A DNA stretch of 64,000 bases. It comes from CAWDMN01 sp963803155 (GTDB lineage Bacteria; Acidobacteriota; Terriglobia; Versatilivoradales; Versatilivoraceae). The notes under the pieces are model-generated. The model ran no database searches. It worked only from the letters and a program-made list of their open reading frames with translations, and had not been told where the DNA came from. Both the position numbers and the translations under genes were made by a program. The stretch spans positions 69,882 to 133,881 of the forward strand of contig CAWDMN010000048.1 in NCBI GenBank assembly GCA_963803155.1, written 5' to 3'. Of this stretch, positions 1 to 8,245 are shown piece after piece (positions within the stretch are counted from its first letter, which is position 1; every line of letters begins with the position of its first letter).

Positions 1-60
1 ACGCATAATGAATATGATATAATTTTTGTTAAATCCTACATTGGAAAGGTGTTACGTTCC

Positions 61-1273
61 ATGTCAAACTCATTGCACATCCCGGCCAGAAGCAAACAGG
101 CGATCCCGGACTTGATGGATCTCACCGCCTATTACACCTCATCTCTGCAGGAAGGCAATCTCGAATCCCTGCCTCAGGGGGTGCATGCTTTTTCCAAGGC
201 CGCGTTTGATATCAGGGGGATGATCCAACTGGCAGGCCGAAAACCTTCGGCTTATCCCGATGCCGTGCAAGGCATTGCCATAAATTACAAGGGCGAAAAA
301 ATTGATTTTCTCCACGGTGCAGCGGGGGACGCTGCGGAAGACACGGTCATCGGCAACTATGTTCTGCATTATGCCAATGGAGAAACGAAAAAAATTCCCC
401 TTGTCTATGGTCGCAACACAAAGGACTCATTTGGCGGATACGCAGGGTCTGTTGTGACCGATGCCACAATAGCTTGGAGCAGCCAAGCCGTGAAGGTGTT
501 TAAATACACGGGGAACAATCCCCTTCCCGGCGTCGAAATCAAAACAATGGATTTTGTTTCTAACAACACGCAGGCCGCGCCCTTTTTAATCGCCATGACC
601 ATTGAGCCCATCCAGGCAGAACGGGCTTACGAATGGTTCGATTCGATCAAAGCCTGGAACCCGATTGCGCCGAGAGACACGTTGGCGAGCCCTAACCAAG
701 TGGACCTTACCAGGTATTACGGTACTTCCCTCAATGACGACTGGTTCAACCATCCAGGACATGATTTCCATGATGTTCCTCAAGGATTGAAGCCCTTCGG
801 CGGCGTGTTGTTTGACGTACGGGGCCTGATTGTGCTGGCAGGAACCAACTCGTTAGCGGTCAGCGGCCTGGCTTTGCCCGAAGCCGTGCTGGGGATTCCG
901 GTCGGCCTCAAGGGAGATGCGATCCATTTCCTCCAGGCGGCTGCTTTCCGTGGGGTCGTCAGCGGGATTAAAAATCGGCGAATATGTCATGCATTATGAG
1001 AATGGAGAGACACGAACTGCTAATCTGATTTACGGAGAGAACGAACTGGACTGGTGGGCACATCCTACGGACCCGCCTCTTATTAAAGCCGAAGAGGTAT
1101 GGTTTGGCGGTAATACTGCAACCCGCAGTAGGGGGATGAAAATTCATCTCATAAAGTTCACCTGGAACAATCCGCAGCCCGGTGTGAAAATATCAGCCAT
1201 TGACTTTGTCTCTACCCTGACAGCTTCCTCGCCCATGCTGGTAGCCATAACCGTGGCACCTTCAAAAAAATAA
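61..1273 (+). pseudogene. Tandem-domain protein of unknown function, frameshifted
   Basis: The protein has two copies of a domain of about 180 residues. Both copies contain a DLTxYY segment, an FDxRGxIxLAG segment, an FLxxAA segment and a Y-x2-HY-x-NGE-T segment. The second copy is split: the first frame runs to 999, and the rest (IGEYVMHYENGE onward) continues one frame over to 1273. The switch lies near 945-975, close to runs of G and A. ATG at 61 follows a GGAAAGG; an upstream GTG at 49 overlaps that site. I know this domain from verrucomicrobial proteins, often in extracellular or FecR-linked genes, but no function is known to me. The N-terminus has no signal peptide. The shift may be real or a read error. 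Confidence 0.6.
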
Positions 1274-1800
1274 GTGCGGCCAACCAGAATGCGGTCAAAA
1301 ACTATGACTAGATCGCTGTCTCTTGGAGTGTCTTGATCGCCATCCAATAACCCTTATCGGCTTTTGACGGGGGCGATATGGCTTTAAGCGCCTGAGCACA
1401 GCTCAAGAACTGAGCATTCACAAAACCACTCTTCCCGCAGATTAAAGAAATCGGGGATCCCTCTGCACGGACTAGACGGAGGTTCCCATCCCGAACGCCT
1501 ACAGTAGCGTATGCGCATCTCATGCAGTAGCACTCAGTAGCATCAGAGCCACTCTTTGCCGCGTTGTTGCTCTCTTCGTTAAAGTTCTATCTATTGCAAT
1601 TCTAATTGCATAGGCCAATTAATTAGCGCGGCTCGACGTTTGGGCCGGCACGTGCTTCTTTTCTATACGAGCACTTGAAAATGATATTCGAATTGTGAGT
1701 GCTAGGACACTGGTGGTGGTGATATATGCAATTGAGCGCACCATTATCAGATCAATCAGAAAAGAACAAATGTCATCCGGGAGAACTAAGGAGAAATGAA
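1274..1800. other. Intergenic stretch, no convincing gene
   Basis: About 525 bases without a supported gene. A 71-codon minus-strand reading frame (1308-1523) has no recognisable domain and no ribosome site. A short repeated word (AGTAGCA, near 1525-1545) is the only pattern seen. The last bases hold the ribosome site AAGGAG (1788-1793) of the next gene. Confidence 0.4.
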
Positions 1801-2259
1801 ATGAAAAAGCTTACAACGATGATTGCTCTTGTGTCCATGTTTGGGCTCTTTACTGCTGTTGAGGTGTTTGCGCAAGGGGGGGCTATGCAAAAAGGACAAG
1901 GTGGTTGGGGGCAGGGAACGGCTTATGGTCGAATGTATAATCCTCAGACCATCGAAACGATCAGTGGCGAGGTCGTCTCGGTGGATAAGATCACGCCCCT
2001 GAAAGGGATGAATTACGGTGTGCATATTGTGGTGAAGACAGACAAAGAGGCAATTAGTGTTCATCTCGGCCCCGGTTGGTATATCGAAAATCAGCGGGTG
2101 AAAATTGCCCCAAAAGACAAAATAGAGGTAAAGGGTTCGCGAATCACTTTTGAAGGCAAACCAGCCATCATTGCCGCTGAAGTGAAGAAGGGTGAGGATG
2201 TCTTGACACTTCGGAACGCTAACGGGGTTCCAGCTTGGAGTAGAGGTAGAGCCCGATAG
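1801..2259 (+). CDS. Exported small protein with OB-fold-like domain
   Basis: A 152-residue protein. Residues 1-23 form a signal peptide ending in VFAQG, so it is probably periplasmic. A Gly/Gln-rich stretch follows, then a domain of about 90 residues (ISGEVVSVDKITP ... VHLGPGWYIENQ ... KIEVKGSRITFEGKPAIIAAEV). That pattern resembles small secreted OB-fold proteins often labelled DNA-binding or magnetosome-MamS-like, but no catalytic residue is visible. ATG 1801 is chosen over the upstream in-frame start at 1726 because AAGGAG sits 7 bases ahead and the signal peptide starts exactly there. It precedes the NifX-rich cluster on the same strand, so a role in metal or redox handling is possible but unproven. 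Confidence 0.6.
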   Translation: MKKLTTMIALVSMFGLFTAVEVFAQGGAMQKGQGGWGQGTAYGRMYNPQTIETISGEVVSVDKITPLKGMNYGVHIVVKTDKEAISVHLGPGWYIENQRVKIAPKDKIEVKGSRITFEGKPAIIAAEVKKGEDVLTLRNANGVPAWSRGRAR

Positions 2260-2409
2260 TCTTTGGACTACAAGGGTGCCCCCACCCCCTGACTAATATT
2301 TTTGATCTTCAGCAATTCAAAGGACAGGAGTCGCCTCTTTAAGGCGGATCCATATGGAGGACACCCCTGCCCTCTTTGCCCGCATGAACGGGGAGCAGGA
2401 ATTGGGATT

Positions 2410-2976
2410 ATGAAAACAGCCTTTGCCTATTGGGAAAAGCGAATTGCGCCGGTCTTTGATACCGCCCGGCAGCTTCACGTTGTAGAGGTTAAAGCCGGAC
2501 GAATCGTTGCTGAAACTAAAGAAGTCCTGGCGGATAATCTCCCGGTTCAAAAGGCGATCACTCTGACAGAGCTGGGCATCGGCACACTGGTTTGTGGCGC
2601 CATTTCCCGGCCACTGCGAGAGATGGTCGCCGCTTATGGTATTAAGGTGATTCCATTCGTGGCGGGTGCCCTGAACGAGGTAATTCAAGCCTGGTTGATT
2701 GGCAAGTTGGGGCGCGACACCTTTGCTATGCCTGGTTGTTGCGGACGCAGCCGACGCCAGCGCCGGAAACTGGGTGGCATCAACAAAGAGGAGCATTCGA
2801 TGAACAGGAAAAGACGCGGTGAAATGGATCAAGGCTTAGGGCAGGGTCAGAGGCGAAGTTGTGCGGGAGGGCCTAAGATAATGGATGCGGTGAGCGTCTG
2901 TCTCTGCCCAAAATGCGGTCATTCTCTGCCTCATCAGCGCGGCGTACCCTGCACACAGGCTCTCTGCCCAAAGTGA
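2410..2976 (+). CDS. NifX/ORP-type cluster-binding protein with C-terminal zinc ribbon
   Basis: Residues 1-105 match the dinitrogenase Fe-Mo-cofactor (NifX/NifB C-terminal) fold, seen in the pattern ALTELGIGT-type segment, LVCGAISRPL and the V-I-P-F-V-A-G core. These proteins bind or carry metal clusters. The C-terminal part has one CPKCG knuckle and the spacing PHQRGVPC, then CPK followed by TGA. Relatives have a second CPKCG there, so the stop stands exactly where the last cysteine is expected; reading through would add seven more residues to a TGA at 2998. ATG 2410 is chosen over the 2302 frame start because the domain begins there; GGGGAGCAGG lies upstream. First NifX gene of the cluster. 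Confidence 0.72.
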   Translation: MKTAFAYWEKRIAPVFDTARQLHVVEVKAGRIVAETKEVLADNLPVQKAITLTELGIGTLVCGAISRPLREMVAAYGIKVIPFVAGALNEVIQAWLIGKLGRDTFAMPGCCGRSRRQRRKLGGINKEEHSMNRKRRGEMDQGLGQGQRRSCAGGPKIMDAVSVCLCPKCGHSLPHQRGVPCTQALCPK

Positions 2977-3074
2977 GGCACTGCCACGCGTCGCTCTTGA
3001 TTCTTCACCCCAAACATAAGAATGACCCAACAAAAGAAAAGCGGGAAAAACCCGCAACAAAAGGAGGCAATAAT

Positions 3075-3434
3075 ATGCCAAGACGAGAAGGAACAGGACC
3101 CATGGGAATGGGTTCGATGACAGGACACAAAGCAGGATTTTGCGCAGGTTTTGAAATACCTGGCCGTGCAAATTCCGCCCCGGGCCGCAGGCCCGGGATG
3201 GGGTTTGGCCTAGGACGCGGATTCGGCGGCGGAGGCCGGGGATGGCGGCACCGGTTCTACGCCACTGGTTTGCCGGGATGGATGCAGTTCGGCGGATCTG
3301 CCGCCCCGCCTCAGCAGTCAGGCCCGGAGATGGAAAAACGGGGGCTTGAGAACCAGGCCGCCCAATTGCAGTCGGAACTCGATACGATCAAGCAACGCCT
3401 TTCCGAGATAGAAACCGGAAATGCGGCGCAATGA
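3075..3434 (+). CDS. DUF5320 family protein
   Basis: A 119-residue protein starting MPRREGTGPMGMGSMTG, the signature of DUF5320. The middle is Gly/Arg-rich and ends in HRFYATGLPGW, another family motif. The last 35 residues form a predicted coiled coil with heptad-like Leu/Ile spacing. The function is unknown; family members commonly sit beside NifX-like proteins and MinD-type Fe-S ATPases, which is the case here. ATG 3075 follows AAGGAGG by 7 bases, so the longer frame from 2913 is rejected. It probably forms one transcription unit with the NifX protein upstream. Confidence 0.8.
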   Translation: MPRREGTGPMGMGSMTGHKAGFCAGFEIPGRANSAPGRRPGMGFGLGRGFGGGGRGWRHRFYATGLPGWMQFGGSAAPPQQSGPEMEKRGLENQAAQLQSELDTIKQRLSEIETGNAAQ

Positions 3435-3525
3435 CCCCTTCGAGGGTTGCCACGGCGGCGGGGGCGCACACTCTGTTGTGGGCGCTCCCGTTGCACAAAC
3501 AATTTGACAAAAGGAGATGATCAAC

Positions 3526-4200
3526 ATGGAACAGCCAGCAAGACTTCCACTGATTGGCGAACCAGCTCCGTGTTTTAAAGCGGAAAGCACGCAGGGCCCC
3601 ATCAATTTCCCCGAAGATTTCAAAGGGAAATGGGTGATTTTCTTTTCCCATCCCGCCGATTTCACTCCGGTCTGCACGACCGAGTTCATGACTTTCGCCT
3701 CCATGCAGCCGGAATTTGAGAAACTCAACTGCAAACTCCTCGGTCTTTCCATCGACAGCACTTACAGCCACATCGCCTGGCTCCGAACTATCAAGGAAAA
3801 GATCGAATTCAGGGGGATGAAAGGAGTTGAAGTGACTTTCCCGGTGATCAGCGACCTGACAATGGAGGTGTCCAAGGCATTTGGCATGCTCCAGCCCAGC
3901 GCCAGCACCACACAGGCTGTCCGGGCCGTCTTCCTCATTGATCCCGAAGCCTATGTCCGGGCGATTCTCTATTATCCTCTCAGCAACGGGCGCAACATGG
4001 AAGAGATCAAGCGTTTGCTCATGGCAATGCAATTGTCTGATAAACACAAGGTGGCCACACCTGCCAATTGGCAACCGACGGAAGATGTCATTGTTCCTCC
4101 TCCTGGGTCGTGCGGCACCGCTAAGGAACGAGTCGAACAGCCCGCTGCCGACACCAAGGTGTTGGATTGGTTCATGGTTCTCAAGCAATGCCCAAAGTAA
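3526..4200 (+). CDS. 1-Cys-type peroxiredoxin (AhpC/TSA, Prx6 group)
   Basis: A 224-residue thioredoxin-fold peroxidase that reduces peroxides. The peroxidatic cysteine is in HPADFTPVCTTE, at about residue 48. The Prx6-type C-terminal extension is present, with RAVFLIDPE, the conserved Y-Y-P segment and NWQPTEDVIVPPP. The length is usual for this group. A further cysteine pair near the end (GSCGT, KQCPK) could act as a resolving site, as in some archaeal relatives. ATG 3526 is chosen because AAGGAG (3511-3516) abuts the in-frame ATG at 3517 and is 9 bases from 3526. Its place inside the NifX/MinD cluster suggests protection of oxygen-sensitive Fe-S assembly. Confidence 0.9.
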   Translation: MEQPARLPLIGEPAPCFKAESTQGPINFPEDFKGKWVIFFSHPADFTPVCTTEFMTFASMQPEFEKLNCKLLGLSIDSTYSHIAWLRTIKEKIEFRGMKGVEVTFPVISDLTMEVSKAFGMLQPSASTTQAVRAVFLIDPEAYVRAILYYPLSNGRNMEEIKRLLMAMQLSDKHKVATPANWQPTEDVIVPPPGSCGTAKERVEQPAADTKVLDWFMVLKQCPK

Positions 4201-4229
4201 TTTTCAATAATTATGAAAGGAGATGTTTC

Positions 4230-4673
4230 ATGAGATTGAAGGCTCTTGCAACCATGATTTTTACTATGGCTCTTGTTCTGACATCTATCAGCTTTGCTGC
4301 AGAGAAGAAGACAGTATCGACAGATGGAGTGTTCATCCACTTCAGTCAGGGTCAAAACGATCCCCATTGGGTTCTCATGGCCTTGAACATGGCTAACCTC
4401 ATGTCAGAGGACCATCCCGTGCTGGTGTACTTCGACATTAAGGGCATCGAAGTCGTTCTCAAGGATGCCAAAGATCTGACTTTCGCTCATTTCCCTTCAT
4501 CCAAGTCTCAACTGGCGAAACTGCACGAGAAAGGTGTTCTGATGATGGCGTGCCCCGGCTGCTTGAAGGCAGCGGGAAAATCCGCTGACGATCTCGCTGC
4601 AGGCATTCAGATTGCCGACAAAGCGAAGTTCTTTTCGTTCGCGGCCGGAAGGATTCTGACCCTTGACTATTAA
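4230..4673 (+). CDS. Exported DsrE-family protein
   Basis: A 147-residue protein. Residues 1-24 are a signal peptide (hydrophobic stretch ending SFAAEK), followed by a DsrE/DsrF-like fold. The pattern includes the ALNMANLM helix, the PVLVYFDIKGIEVVLKDA strand-helix pair and the conserved cysteine pair in MMACPGCLKAAG, about residues 107-110. DsrE folds take part in persulfide relay or small-molecule binding. Because it is exported it cannot be the classical cytoplasmic DsrE. AAAGGAG precedes ATG 4230. It lies 30 bases after the peroxiredoxin and before a NifX protein, so a sulfur-related role in the cluster is a reasonable inference. Confidence 0.8.
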   Translation: MRLKALATMIFTMALVLTSISFAAEKKTVSTDGVFIHFSQGQNDPHWVLMALNMANLMSEDHPVLVYFDIKGIEVVLKDAKDLTFAHFPSSKSQLAKLHEKGVLMMACPGCLKAAGKSADDLAAGIQIADKAKFFSFAAGRILTLDY

Positions 4674-4789
4674 CAAATAACATGGCCGGAAAGATGCCGG
4701 ATCACGACATGGATATTCAAGGAGTCCTTCCATGCTGGCTTGGTAGCCAGTGTGGAAGGTTCAGGCCATTTATAAAGAGGAGCAAACAG

Positions 4790-5152
4790 GTGAAAGTTGC
4801 CTTCACAACTTCTGGAAACGACCTCGCAGCCCCGTTGGACAGCCGTTTCGGCCGGGCCCCCAGGTTCTTGATTTGCGATTTGAACAATGAGACTTTTGAA
4901 GTTAAAGATAACCAGCAAAATTTGAACGCGGCCCAAGGAGCGGGGATCCAGTCGGCGGAAACCGTGGTTCGCTTGGGAGTGGGATGTGTGGTGACCGGGC
5001 ATTGCGGCCCCAAGGCTTTCCGCGTTCTTTCCGCGGCCGGGGTCAAAATCTACACCACAGGTGCGCCCAACGTGGCCGCCGCGCTCGATCAATACCGTTT
5101 GGGCAAGTTAGTTGAGGCCCGCTCGGCGGACACCGAAGGCCATTGGGCATGA
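4790..5152 (+). CDS. NifX/ORP-type metal-cluster-binding protein
   Basis: A 120-residue single-domain protein starting VKVAFTTSGNDLAAPLDSRF, the classic N-terminal strand and loop of the NifX/NafY/NifB-C (ORP) fold. Also visible are VVRLGVGCVVTGHCGPKA and the closing helix VAAALDQYRLGKL. Members bind Fe-Mo or Cu-Mo clusters or carry precursors. GTG 4790 is the start: it follows AAGAGGAG and fits the domain edge, whereas the frame extends upstream to 4682 without homology. Its stop overlaps the ATG of the next gene by 4 bp (ATGA), which points to translational coupling. Confidence 0.85.
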   Translation: MKVAFTTSGNDLAAPLDSRFGRAPRFLICDLNNETFEVKDNQQNLNAAQGAGIQSAETVVRLGVGCVVTGHCGPKAFRVLSAAGVKIYTTGAPNVAAALDQYRLGKLVEARSADTEGHWA

Positions 5153-5656
5153 AAAATAATATCGTTGTCACTTTCAAACCCATCGGCGTAATCCACAGCG
5201 AGCATATAGCCGCGGAGCAGACCCCCATCCAACCCGTCTATGCCGCGGGTTGCCGAGGGCGGGCAGAGATCTTCCCGGAATACGCCGCGGGGTTGCGTGA
5301 CCTGGAGGGCTTTTCGCATATCTATCTAATTTATTATCTCCACCAGGCCGCGCCAGGCTCAGCTCATCGTCAAGCCGTTTCTCCAAGATGTCGAACATGG
5401 TATTTTTGCCACTCGAACCCCCTGCCGTCCCAACCCCATCGGCTTGAGCATTGTGGAGCTGGTCAGCCGCGAAGGCAATGTGCTTCAACTTGACGGGATG
5501 GACATCTTGGACGGCACGCCGCTCTTGGACATCAAGCCATACACGGCAAAATTCGATCGGCGCGATCCAATCCGCAACGGCTGGCAGGACGAAGTCTGCG
5601 AGGAGACGGCTCAAAAACGGGGCCGCCGGGGGTACAGAGGCGGAGGCCCCTCATGA
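5149..5656 (+). pseudogene. trmO: tRNA-t6A37 methyltransferase TrmO, frameshifted
   Basis: TrmO (TsaA/VirR superfamily) methylates N6-threonylcarbamoyladenosine 37 of tRNA-Thr using SAM. The N-terminal part (FKPIGVIHSEH, GRAEIFPEYAAGL, LEGFSHIYLIYYLHQA) is in one frame. The rest (GIFATRTPCRPNPIGLSIVE, DILDGTPLLDIKPY) continues one base out of frame. The switch lies near 5341-5358 in a C/G-rich run. With one base removed, the reading gives a complete protein of about 168 residues. Both ends keep 4-bp ATGA overlaps with their neighbours, which argues that the gene was recently intact or that the shift is a read error. Confidence 0.8.
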
Positions 5657-6522
5657 TTCTCGCGGTCGCTTCAGGCAAAGGAGGAACTGGCAAGACAACC
5701 GTTTCGCTAAACTTGGCGCGGGTGTTTGGCTCGGCTGTGCAGCTTCTGGATTGTGACGTCGAAGAACCCAATGATCATTTGTTTCTGAAGGGTCCAACGA
5801 TCAAGGAAGAAACCGTCACCCTGCCGGTTCCACAAGTGGACGAATCGCTTTGTGACGGCTGCGGCGAATGTGGCAAGTTCTGTCAATTCCACGCCATTGT
5901 TTCGTTTGGGACCAAACCACTGGTCTTCCCCGAAATGTGCCACGGCTGCGGGGGGTGCATGAAGGTGTGTCCCAAAAAGGCCATCGGCGAAACCGGGAAG
6001 CGCATCGGAGTGGTTGAGACCATCCAGGCAGGGCAGATCACGCTGATTCAAGGGAAACTGGACGTTGGCGTGGCCATGGCTCCGCCGCTGATCCGCGAAG
6101 TCAAGGCTCGTCTGCAAAACGGCCTGCCCGCAATTCTGGACGCACCTCCTGGAACTTCGTGCCCGGTCATCGCCACGCTTCGGGGATCGGATTTAATCGT
6201 GCTTGTCACGGAACCGACCCCCTTCGGGCTGCACGATCTTAGACTCGCCGTGGAGGTGGTCCGGAATATCAGGGTTCCCTTTGGTGTCGTCATCAACCGG
6301 GCCGGGACAGGAGACGACCGAGTGTATGTCCACTGCCGCGAACAAGACATCCCAGTGCTTTTGGAAATTCCTGATGATCGGCGGATCGCCGAAGCTTATT
6401 CCAGAGGCGAGCTGATCGTCGAAGCTTTGCCGGAATACCGCTGCCTCTTCCAGGTTCTGCTGGAAAAGACCATGAATCTCCGGAATGCCGAAGGGCTCGT
6501 TCCGGCTCAGGAGGAACGATGA
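5653..6522 (+). CDS. MinD/Mrp-type P-loop ATPase with inserted ferredoxin domain (first of two)
   Basis: A 289-residue ATPase. The deviant Walker A is GKGGTGKTT near residues 8-16, and switch-type segments DCDVEEPN and DAPPGTSCPV follow. Inserted at about residues 65-117 are two 4Fe-4S motifs, CDGCGECGKFC and CHGCGGCMKVCP. This layout is that of the MinD-superfamily ATPases found in pairs in ORP clusters of Desulfovibrio and many anaerobes. They are thought to use ATP in metal-cluster handling, but their substrate is not settled. ATG 5653 overlaps the trmO stop, and its own stop overlaps the next start, so this is a tight operon. A second paralogue is at 8959. Confidence 0.9.
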   Translation: MILAVASGKGGTGKTTVSLNLARVFGSAVQLLDCDVEEPNDHLFLKGPTIKEETVTLPVPQVDESLCDGCGECGKFCQFHAIVSFGTKPLVFPEMCHGCGGCMKVCPKKAIGETGKRIGVVETIQAGQITLIQGKLDVGVAMAPPLIREVKARLQNGLPAILDAPPGTSCPVIATLRGSDLIVLVTEPTPFGLHDLRLAVEVVRNIRVPFGVVINRAGTGDDRVYVHCREQDIPVLLEIPDDRRIAEAYSRGELIVEALPEYRCLFQVLLEKTMNLRNAEGLVPAQEER

Positions 6523-7184
6523 GCATCCGGCATGAAGTGTTGCCATTTATTGCTATTGTTGCAATCGCAAGCGCCTGCGTGGGGCTGGGGCTGCAGGCCT
6601 TCATGCCCGGGGTTTTGCTGTTCTTAATGGGGACTTTCGTCCTCCTCTTCTTCTTTCGCGATCCGGAGCGGACTCCGCCGCAGGATCCGGCGGCGGTTCT
6701 TAGTGGCGCGGACGGCCGGGTAATGTCCATTACGCGTTTGGCGGAGAATAGGCATCTTAACGACGAGTGCGTGCGGATCAGCGTTTTTTTAAGCCTTTTC
6801 GACGTCCATGTAAACCGTTCTCCTCTCACCGGGCATTCGCGTTTCATCGGGTATTTCCCCGGCAAAAAAATTTTCGCTTTTCGGGAGAAGTCGTCTGAGC
6901 TGAACCAGCATAACAAGATTCTGATTGAGGGAGTACAAACACGCTGTTTGGTTGCCCAGATCGTTGGGCCGGTTGCCCGGCGTGTTGTTTATTGGCTGAA
7001 CCCTGACGCATCGACACCAGTCAAGGCGGGGGACCGAATCGGGATGATGAAATTCGGTTCGCGGCTGGATATCTACCTGCCAACAGCCGCCGTGGAGGTT
7101 TTGGCAAAACCCGGAGACAGGCTGCGCGCAGGCGAGACGGTCATCGCACGAATCAAACTGCGTGAAAGCGGGGAGTTGCAATAA
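6519..7184 (+). CDS. psd: Phosphatidylserine decarboxylase, short (archaeal-type) form
   Basis: A 221-residue protein. Two hydrophobic segments (residues 8-26 and 29-46) are followed by FFRDPERTPP, which marks PSD family members. FLSLFDVHVNRSP carries the conserved His region. GMMKFGSRLDIYLP holds the Gly-Ser at which the proenzyme is cut to give the pyruvoyl group. The size fits the short PSD-A type, not the long E. coli type with LGST. It decarboxylates phosphatidylserine to phosphatidylethanolamine at the inner membrane. ATGA overlap with the ATPase gene upstream. A lipid gene between Fe-S genes is unexpected but may only be an operon passenger. Confidence 0.9.
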   Translation: MSIRHEVLPFIAIVAIASACVGLGLQAFMPGVLLFLMGTFVLLFFFRDPERTPPQDPAAVLSGADGRVMSITRLAENRHLNDECVRISVFLSLFDVHVNRSPLTGHSRFIGYFPGKKIFAFREKSSELNQHNKILIEGVQTRCLVAQIVGPVARRVVYWLNPDASTPVKAGDRIGMMKFGSRLDIYLPTAAVEVLAKPGDRLRAGETVIARIKLRESGELQ

Positions 7185-8245
7185 CCTCGAAGAACTCCGC
7201 CAGCTGTGTTCAATACTCCTATGGGCCCGTTCCGTCACGCCGTCTGGGCAGGAGCCTGGGCATCAACAATATACCGGGCAAGGCATGCACCTATTCCTGC
7301 GTCTACTGCCAGGTGGGACAAACCACACAGATGCAGATGGAGCGCCACTCTTTCTATGCGCCCGAAGATATTTTTCGGGATGTGCAGAGTCGAGTGGCAA
7401 GAGCCAAAGAGGCGGCAGAACGAGTCGACTATCTTGCCTTCGTGCCGGATGGGGAGCCGACCTTGGATGTGAACCTGGGCAGGGAAATCATGCTTTTGAA
7501 AACGTTGGAGGTCCCTGTCGCTGTGATCACGAACGGGTCGCTGTTATGGCGCGATGATGTGAGACGCGAGCTTGGCCTGGCTGATTGGGTTTCGCTGAAG
7601 ATTGATGCTGTCCAGGAGACAATCTGGCGAAAGATCAATCGCCCCCACAAAGCCATTGGACTTCCGCTGATGCTGGATGGTGCGCTTGCTTTTGCCAAAA
7701 CCTTCTCTGGCAGACTGGCAACCGAAACGATGCTCGTCAGAGGGATCAATGACTCAGATGATTGCATGAAGGAGGTCGCCGATTTCCTCCACCGCTTGCA
7801 GCCCGATCAGGCGTATCTGGGCATTCCCACCCGCCCTCCCGCGGAGAGGTGGGGGCGAGGCCCGGATGAAGCAACCATCAACCGGGCCTATCATATCCTG
7901 GCGGACAAGGTGAAGCGGGTGGAATACCTGATCGGCTATGAGGGAGTTGATTTTGCCTTGATGGGCAATATTGAAAAAGAACTTTTGAGCATAACTGCCG
8001 TTCACCCTTTGCGGGAAGAGGCTGTCAGCTCGCTGCTTGTCCGGGCTGGATCTAGCTGGGAAGTGGTTGACCGGCTGGTGGCCCGGGGGCTCTCGCAAAA
8101 ACTGAGCACGATGGGCATCTCTTTTATCAAAGAAGATTCACAAAAGACTGCGAGGCCGCATCATGATGCTGGCTCTGATCGTTTTGTTCTCCTTGTTAGG
8201 GTCGATTTGCTCGGTTGGGCTCGCGGGCCTGGTCCTTCTTTTTAA
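7181..8245 (+). CDS. Radical SAM protein, TYW1-like (COG0731-type); start unclear
   Basis: The real reading frame begins well before the first ATG (7313). Upstream in the same frame are YGPVPSRRLGRSLGINNIPG and the Fe-S motif CTYSCVYC (CxxxCxxC), which are essential. The frame opens at 7166 after a stop, yet holds no ATG, GTG or TTG before 7313; ATA at 7181 overlapping the psd stop is the only near-start, so a small frameshift in the junction is likely. Later parts show FVPDGEPTLDVNLG, ITNGSLL, and a C-terminal winged-helix-like segment. The frame runs 83 bases into the ZIP gene. Relatives are 4Fe-4S radical SAM oxidoreductases of unknown substrate. Confidence 0.72.
   Translation: MTSKNSASCVQYSYGPVPSRRLGRSLGINNIPGKACTYSCVYCQVGQTTQMQMERHSFYAPEDIFRDVQSRVARAKEAAERVDYLAFVPDGEPTLDVNLGREIMLLKTLEVPVAVITNGSLLWRDDVRRELGLADWVSLKIDAVQETIWRKINRPHKAIGLPLMLDGALAFAKTFSGRLATETMLVRGINDSDDCMKEVADFLHRLQPDQAYLGIPTRPPAERWGRGPDEATINRAYHILADKVKRVEYLIGYEGVDFALMGNIEKELLSITAVHPLREEAVSSLLVRAGSSWEVVDRLVARGLSQKLSTMGISFIKEDSQKTARPHHDAGSDRFVLLVRVDLLGWARGPGPSF

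Noticed and set aside
1308..1523. A 71-codon minus-strand frame.
   Set aside because: No domain, no ribosome site and no link to its neighbours.
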